Positions 21,651 through 25,390 of a DNA stretch of 25,390 nt are shown here, piece after piece; position 1 is the stretch's first letter; each line of letters starts with the position of its first letter. The notes below the pieces were generated by a model. That model saw only the letters and a list, made by a program, of their open reading frames with translations, was not told the DNA's origin and made no database searches. A program made the position numbers and the translations under genes. The stretch lies in NCBI GenBank assembly GCA_964385305.1, contig CAYLOP010000031.1:1-25390 (forward strand), in the 5' to 3' direction. This DNA is from CAYLOP01 sp964385305. Lineage in GTDB: Bacteria; Chloroflexota; Anaerolineae; Anaerolineales; E44-bin32.

Positions 21651-22102
21651 GCGCCCTTGCGTTATTCGACAATAGCGTATTGATCGCCAGCCTCATCGCC
21701 TGGTGGATGGCCTCATCGTTGAAGTTGCCGATTGAATATGTCAAGACGAAGAAGTGGAATTGGGCGCTGCTATTTCGAGCGGGAGGTATGCCTTCGTCGC
21801 ATTCGGCGTTAGTGGCAAGCGTCACCCACGGCATCGGGTTGACGATGGGTTTTGGTTCCCCGCTTTATGCGCTATCCGTCGCCATGGCCATGATCGTGAT
21901 TTATGATGCCACCGGAATCCGACGTCAAGCAGGACTGCAGGCTGAGATGATCAATGCTCTTGTGCGGGATGTGATTGAGAGCGGTCATCTGCGACCAGAG
22001 AAATTGCGGGAAGTGCTCGGGCACTCCCCGCTGGAAGCCTTCGTCGGTCTGCTGCTCGGGATTGCCATTGCGCAGATCTTGGTGCCATATTTATCGCCTT
22101 GA
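21647..22102 (+). CDS. Divergent PAP2-family membrane protein (YuiD-like)
   Basis: The 151-residue protein belongs to the divergent PAP2 (acid phosphatase/vanadium haloperoxidase-related, YuiD) family. It has several membrane helices and the retained FRAGGMPSSHSALVASVTHGIG motif with His52, followed by IYDATGIRRQAGLQAEMIN (Asp87 and Arg92) as in other members. The family is thought to act on phosphorylated lipids such as undecaprenyl pyrophosphate, but this is not established. It starts at a GTG in the GTGA overlap with xseB. It converges with murJ, another protein of the undecaprenyl-linked cell-envelope pathway, 11 bases away. Confidence 0.85.
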   Translation: MSALALFDNSVLIASLIAWWMASSLKLPIEYVKTKKWNWALLFRAGGMPSSHSALVASVTHGIGLTMGFGSPLYALSVAMAMIVIYDATGIRRQAGLQAEMINALVRDVIESGHLRPEKLREVLGHSPLEAFVGLLLGIAIAQILVPYLSP

Positions 22103-22112
22103 TACGGGCTCT

Positions 22113-23684
22113 TTATAGCCCACGTTTGAGCAGCAGTCGGGGCAATTGGCGAGCCTCTGGTGCGCCAAGCAGAAGCGCAAAGAGCCAGTAGGTTGCCAAT
22201 CCAATTGCTATTCCCCCACCAGCAAACATCCCTATCCAGGTTCCACCCATCCATCTTATCCACAACCCAAGCGTGACACTCATAACTGTCGTTGCGCCAA
22301 CCGTAGCCAAGAGTCCTCGCTTCAACCGCGCCATATCCAACCCGTTCAATCGCCGGCGCATGAGCCACAGGAGCAATAGGCATTCCAGGGCGGTGGCAAA
22401 GGAGTTCGCCAGAGCGAGGCCTCCGTGAGGCATCCGCCCAATACTAGCAAAAAAGGCCGAGAGCACAATGCTCAGGACCAGGTTCAAGCTCATGGCCAGC
22501 GCCCCAACGACAACGGGTGTGCGCGTGTCGTGCATGGCGTAGAAAGCGCGTGCGATAATCTCCAGCACCGAATGGCCAACCAAGCCGGCCGCATACCAGA
22601 GGAGCGCCCAGGCCACCAACTCGGTGGAGCTAGCCGTAAATTCCCCACGCTGGAAAAGGAGTTCGATCACCGGACGGCGCAGCAGGATCAAGCCCACGCT
22701 TGCAGGCAGTGAGAGGAAGATTACCCCGCGCAAGGTATTTGCCAGGGAGGCGCGCATTTCTCTGAGTTCACCGCGCGCGACTTGCGCGGAGAATGTCGGC
22801 AAGGCCGCGATGGCGATCGCCTGCGCGATCACCGCTTGCGGCATGATCATGATCTGGAACGCGAAGGTAATAGCGGTCAGGCTGCCCTCTGGCTGACCAG
22901 AGGCAATGATGGTGTTGACCAGGAAATTGAGCTGCACTACAGCTGCCCCGATCAGCCTTGGCGCCATCAAACGGCCGACTTGCCGTACGGCGGGATTGCC
23001 GAGGCTGAGCTTCAACTGGTACAGAGGCCGTATTCCAAAGAGTGCGGGGAGTTGGACGAGGAGATGTAAGGCTGAACCTAGAATCACTCCCCATGCTAGG
23101 CCATAGACCCCTAGCTTAGGAACGAGGCCCCACACGCCGATGATGATGCCGAAGCGGTAGGCGGCGGGAGCAAGCGCAGGAAGAGCGAAGTGCTGATGTG
23201 CATTCAACGTCGCCATCAGGAGTCCGCTCACGCCGAAGATGAGCGGGGAGATCAACATCACACGCAGCAGGTTGACGGTCAGGCTCACCTGAAAGGGATC
23301 CTGGAAACCCGGTGCGAGGATGTTTTGGACCAGCCATGGGGCAAAGAGCCAGGCCAGCGCGCACACACCTGCGAGAGCGACTGTTATCACATTAGCGATG
23401 GACGACGCCAGTTGCCAAGCACCCGCTCGATCGTCGCGTGTGAGAAAACCCGTAAACGTGGGTAGAAAGGCGGAGGCCAGTGCGCCTCCCGCCATGAGGT
23501 TGAAGAGGATCTCGGTGAGCCGGTTGGCTGCAAAGAAGGCGTCGAGTTCAGCGCTTGTTCCAAAAGCGCGCGAGATCAAGACCTGGCTGGCCAAGCCCGT
23601 CAGGCTCGAAAGGATGAAGCCAACCATCACGACGCCAGCCGCGCGTGCGATTTGGCGGCTTGCCGAAGAGATTGAATCGCTCAT
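22113..23684 (-). CDS. murJ: Lipid II flippase MurJ (MviN)
   Basis: This 523-residue, roughly 14-helix membrane protein is the MurJ/MviN flippase that moves lipid II across the membrane for peptidoglycan synthesis. Family signatures are visible in GFILSSLTGLASQVLISRAFGTSAELDAFFAANRLTEILFNLMAGGALASAFLPTF at the start, and in LPASVGLILLRRPVIELLFQRGEF near residue 330. Length is typical. The ATG at 23684 has no ribosome binding site; instead a TATAAT lies nine bases upstream, so the mRNA is probably leaderless. It is read against the PAP2-type gene. A related oligosaccharide flippase role is less likely given the match to MviN. Confidence 0.9.
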   Translation of the reverse strand: MSDSISSASRQIARAAGVVMVGFILSSLTGLASQVLISRAFGTSAELDAFFAANRLTEILFNLMAGGALASAFLPTFTGFLTRDDRAGAWQLASSIANVITVALAGVCALAWLFAPWLVQNILAPGFQDPFQVSLTVNLLRVMLISPLIFGVSGLLMATLNAHQHFALPALAPAAYRFGIIIGVWGLVPKLGVYGLAWGVILGSALHLLVQLPALFGIRPLYQLKLSLGNPAVRQVGRLMAPRLIGAAVVQLNFLVNTIIASGQPEGSLTAITFAFQIMIMPQAVIAQAIAIAALPTFSAQVARGELREMRASLANTLRGVIFLSLPASVGLILLRRPVIELLFQRGEFTASSTELVAWALLWYAAGLVGHSVLEIIARAFYAMHDTRTPVVVGALAMSLNLVLSIVLSAFFASIGRMPHGGLALANSFATALECLLLLWLMRRRLNGLDMARLKRGLLATVGATTVMSVTLGLWIRWMGGTWIGMFAGGGIAIGLATYWLFALLLGAPEARQLPRLLLKRGL

Positions 23685-23692
23685 AAAAGTGG

Positions 23693-23723
23693 ATTATACA
23701 GGACGCGCAGGTTTCCGTGTCAA
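23693..23723 (-). promoter_or_regulatory. Promoter of murJ, nearly leaderless
   Basis: On the minus strand TTGACA (23723-23718) and TATAAT (23698-23693) are separated by 19 bases, longer than ideal. The predicted start is near 23686, two bases before the ATG. Confidence 0.55.
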
Positions 23724-23816
23724 AACGGACAAGCATTGGCGATGCTATTTGCCGTGATCTTGTGGGCTTACGATAACAGGTAGTTCCGGGATGCCCTTGG
23801 TCAGGGAGCGCTTGTC

Positions 23817-25286
23817 CTAGTCCACACCCCGGAAATAATCCTTCATCGTTTTTGCCATGTTTGAGAGGCGTTCATCGACAAGGGCATGAATGGTGCCTTT
23901 CTTAAATGTCCGATCGTCTTTTCTCACACCTGCGCGCACACCTGTCAGGATCTTGATGCCTTCATCGATATGTGAAACTCGCCAGACATGAAACTGACCT
24001 TCGGCGATCGCCTCGACAACATCTTCCCGGAGCATGAGGTTCTTGACATTGCTCTGGGGGATGATCACGCCTTGTTCGCCGGTCAGGCCTCCTGCTTTAC
24101 AGATTTCGAAATAGCCCTCAATTTTCTCATTCACACCACCGATGGCTTGGATTTCCCCCTTCTGATTCACGGAGCCGGTTACAGCAATACCTTGTTTGAT
24201 AGGTATGCCTGAGAGGCTGGAGAGCAGCGCATAAAGTTCCGCCGAAGATGCAGAATCGCCTTCTACGCCAGAGTAGCTTTGTTCAAAGACCAGACGTGCG
24301 GAGAGACTCAGGGGTTTATCGTGGGCGTATTGCTCTGCGAGATATCCAGAGATAATCATCACGCCCTTGGTGTGGATGGGACCGCCGAGCATTGATTCCC
24401 TCTCGATGTCGATCAAACCACCCCGCCCCAGACCAATGCTGGCGGTTATCCTGTTGGGCCTGCCGAAGGCGATATCACCGAGATCGATGACGGAAAGACC
24501 ATTCACCTGACCCACACTTTCGCCTTCAAGATCAATCATGATTGTGCCGCGCTCGATCATCTCGGTGATGCGCTGTTGAAGCAGGTTGGACCGATAGTAG
24601 CGTTGGTCGACTGCCTGCTTGATATGCTGTGCAGTTACAAGCGCGTCGTTGCTCTGGCTGGCGTAGTAATTTGCCTCCCGGATGATGTCAGCGATATCAC
24701 GAAAACGCGTAGATAGCTTATCCTGATCCTGTGCGAGATGGGAGCCGTGCTCCACAATCTTGGCCAGAGCGGAACTGTCCAGGTGTTTCAGCTTTTCTTC
24801 CTTGCAGAGTCTGCACACGAAGGCGGTGTAATCGTGGATGTTGTCGTCCGTACGATCCATCTGGGTGCTGAACTCGGCCTTGACTTTGAAGAGTTCACTG
24901 AAATCCTCATCTAGCGCGCGCAGGAGATGGTATAGATCTGCCTCTCCAATAAGCATGACTTTTATATTCAACGGAATGGGTTCCGGCTGAAGGCTCTTGG
25001 TGGTGATCAGGCCATAGCGTGTGGTGATGTCTTCTATGGCGATTTCCCCATTGGAAAGGGCGCGTTTTAAACTCTGCCAGGTGACGGGATTACGGAGGAG
25101 ATCTTCGGCGGATAGGACCAGGTAACCCCCATTGGCATGATGGAGAGAGCCGCCACGCACAAGCGTAAAATCCGTAATCAGCGTCCCGAATTGCGCTTCA
25201 TGCTCTATGCGACCAAAAAGGTTGCTGTAGGTGGGATTGAGCTCCATCACCACAGGTGCGCCGTCAAGGCCGGAATTGTCCACCAC
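23817..25286 (-). CDS. Lon-like ATP-dependent protease (AAA_32 family), N-terminal half absent
   Basis: The 489 residues cover the C-terminal part of an AAA_32-type Lon-like protease: DGAPVVMELNPTYSNLFGRIEH, Walker B-like HHANGGYLVLSAEDLLRN, a lid region with STRFRDIADIIREAN, and a Lon protease domain with GVEGDSASSAELYALLSSLSGIP (Ser345) and GGVNEKIEGYFEICK (Lys388). The Ser-Lys spacing of 43 equals that of E. coli Lon. Full-length relatives have about 800 residues, with a Walker A in the first third; that part is missing. An in-frame TAG at 25325-25323 interrupts the frame 12 codons upstream of the GTG at 25286, although homology seems to continue past the GTG. The gene is either truncated, frameshifted or wrongly sequenced there. 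Confidence 0.8.
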   Translation of the reverse strand: MVDNSGLDGAPVVMELNPTYSNLFGRIEHEAQFGTLITDFTLVRGGSLHHANGGYLVLSAEDLLRNPVTWQSLKRALSNGEIAIEDITTRYGLITTKSLQPEPIPLNIKVMLIGEADLYHLLRALDEDFSELFKVKAEFSTQMDRTDDNIHDYTAFVCRLCKEEKLKHLDSSALAKIVEHGSHLAQDQDKLSTRFRDIADIIREANYYASQSNDALVTAQHIKQAVDQRYYRSNLLQQRITEMIERGTIMIDLEGESVGQVNGLSVIDLGDIAFGRPNRITASIGLGRGGLIDIERESMLGGPIHTKGVMIISGYLAEQYAHDKPLSLSARLVFEQSYSGVEGDSASSAELYALLSSLSGIPIKQGIAVTGSVNQKGEIQAIGGVNEKIEGYFEICKAGGLTGEQGVIIPQSNVKNLMLREDVVEAIAEGQFHVWRVSHIDEGIKILTGVRAGVRKDDRTFKKGTIHALVDERLSNMAKTMKDYFRGVD

Positions 25287-25390
25287 TAATGATAAACTCC
25301 GTTCAATGTTCGATTCAACTGCCTACAACAGGGATAGGGAAATGCCGGGTGATGTTTCGGGGCAGGATCTGCACACTTTGGGGGATTGCA

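Overview
The window looks like a chromosomal segment of a Chloroflexota bacterium, probably Anaerolineae-like. This is inferred from gene content: a DUF389 membrane protein with a long Thr-Pro linker and SH3-like tail, an AAA_32-type Lon-like protease, a NarL-type GAF histidine kinase, and a DUF177 gene followed by a group-1 sigma factor. No taxonomic marker was compared, so the assignment is tentative. Nearly all genes are housekeeping or metabolic. There is no CRISPR array, phage module or intact mobile element.

Layout. 1-300: the first codons of a minus-strand gene with a good promoter and RBS, next to a decayed transposase N-terminus. 414-3472: an ascorbate-type PTS operon (EIIB, EIIC, SIS-domain protein, EIIA) with hairpins in two intercistronic gaps; a divergent CutC-family gene points towards it from 4358. 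4359-5028: nearly gene-free, ending at a tRNA-Val(CAC) with its own terminator. 5198-7855: a divergent nucleoside diphosphate kinase-like gene, then a HAD/DUF389 pair. 8115-11408: a zinc-uptake operon of a Fur-family (Zur-like) regulator and znuA, znuC, znuB, whose promoter carries a perfect 9-1-9 palindrome at the predicted transcription start. 11530-16376: glutaredoxin, a thioredoxin reductase with a large internal deletion, an orphan sensor kinase, a small zinc-ribbon protein, an intact thioredoxin reductase and an alpha/beta hydrolase. 16460-19090: rdgB, divergent from a DUF177 (YceD) gene and sigA. 19204-22102: pncC and a small partner gene, divergent from xseA, xseB and a divergent-PAP2 membrane protein. 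22113-25286: murJ and the C-terminal part of a Lon-like protease.

How the genes work together. The PTS proteins would import and phosphorylate a sugar acid, and the SIS protein probably handles the phosphorylated product. The zinc operon is self-contained: sensor, operator and transporter. Glutaredoxin and the two reductases are thiol-redox functions, one of them broken. XseA and XseB form exonuclease VII.

I found no convincing wholly new system. The most interesting signals are the deleted thioredoxin reductase coupled to an intact glutaredoxin, the Zur-like operator, a run of promoters placed so close to start codons that they imply leaderless or mis-annotated starts (kinase, yceD, pncC, xseA, murJ), a CutC homologue lacking signature residues beside a sugar PTS, a nucleoside diphosphate kinase relative with altered nucleotide-site residues, and a Lon-like gene interrupted by a stop just before its homologous region.
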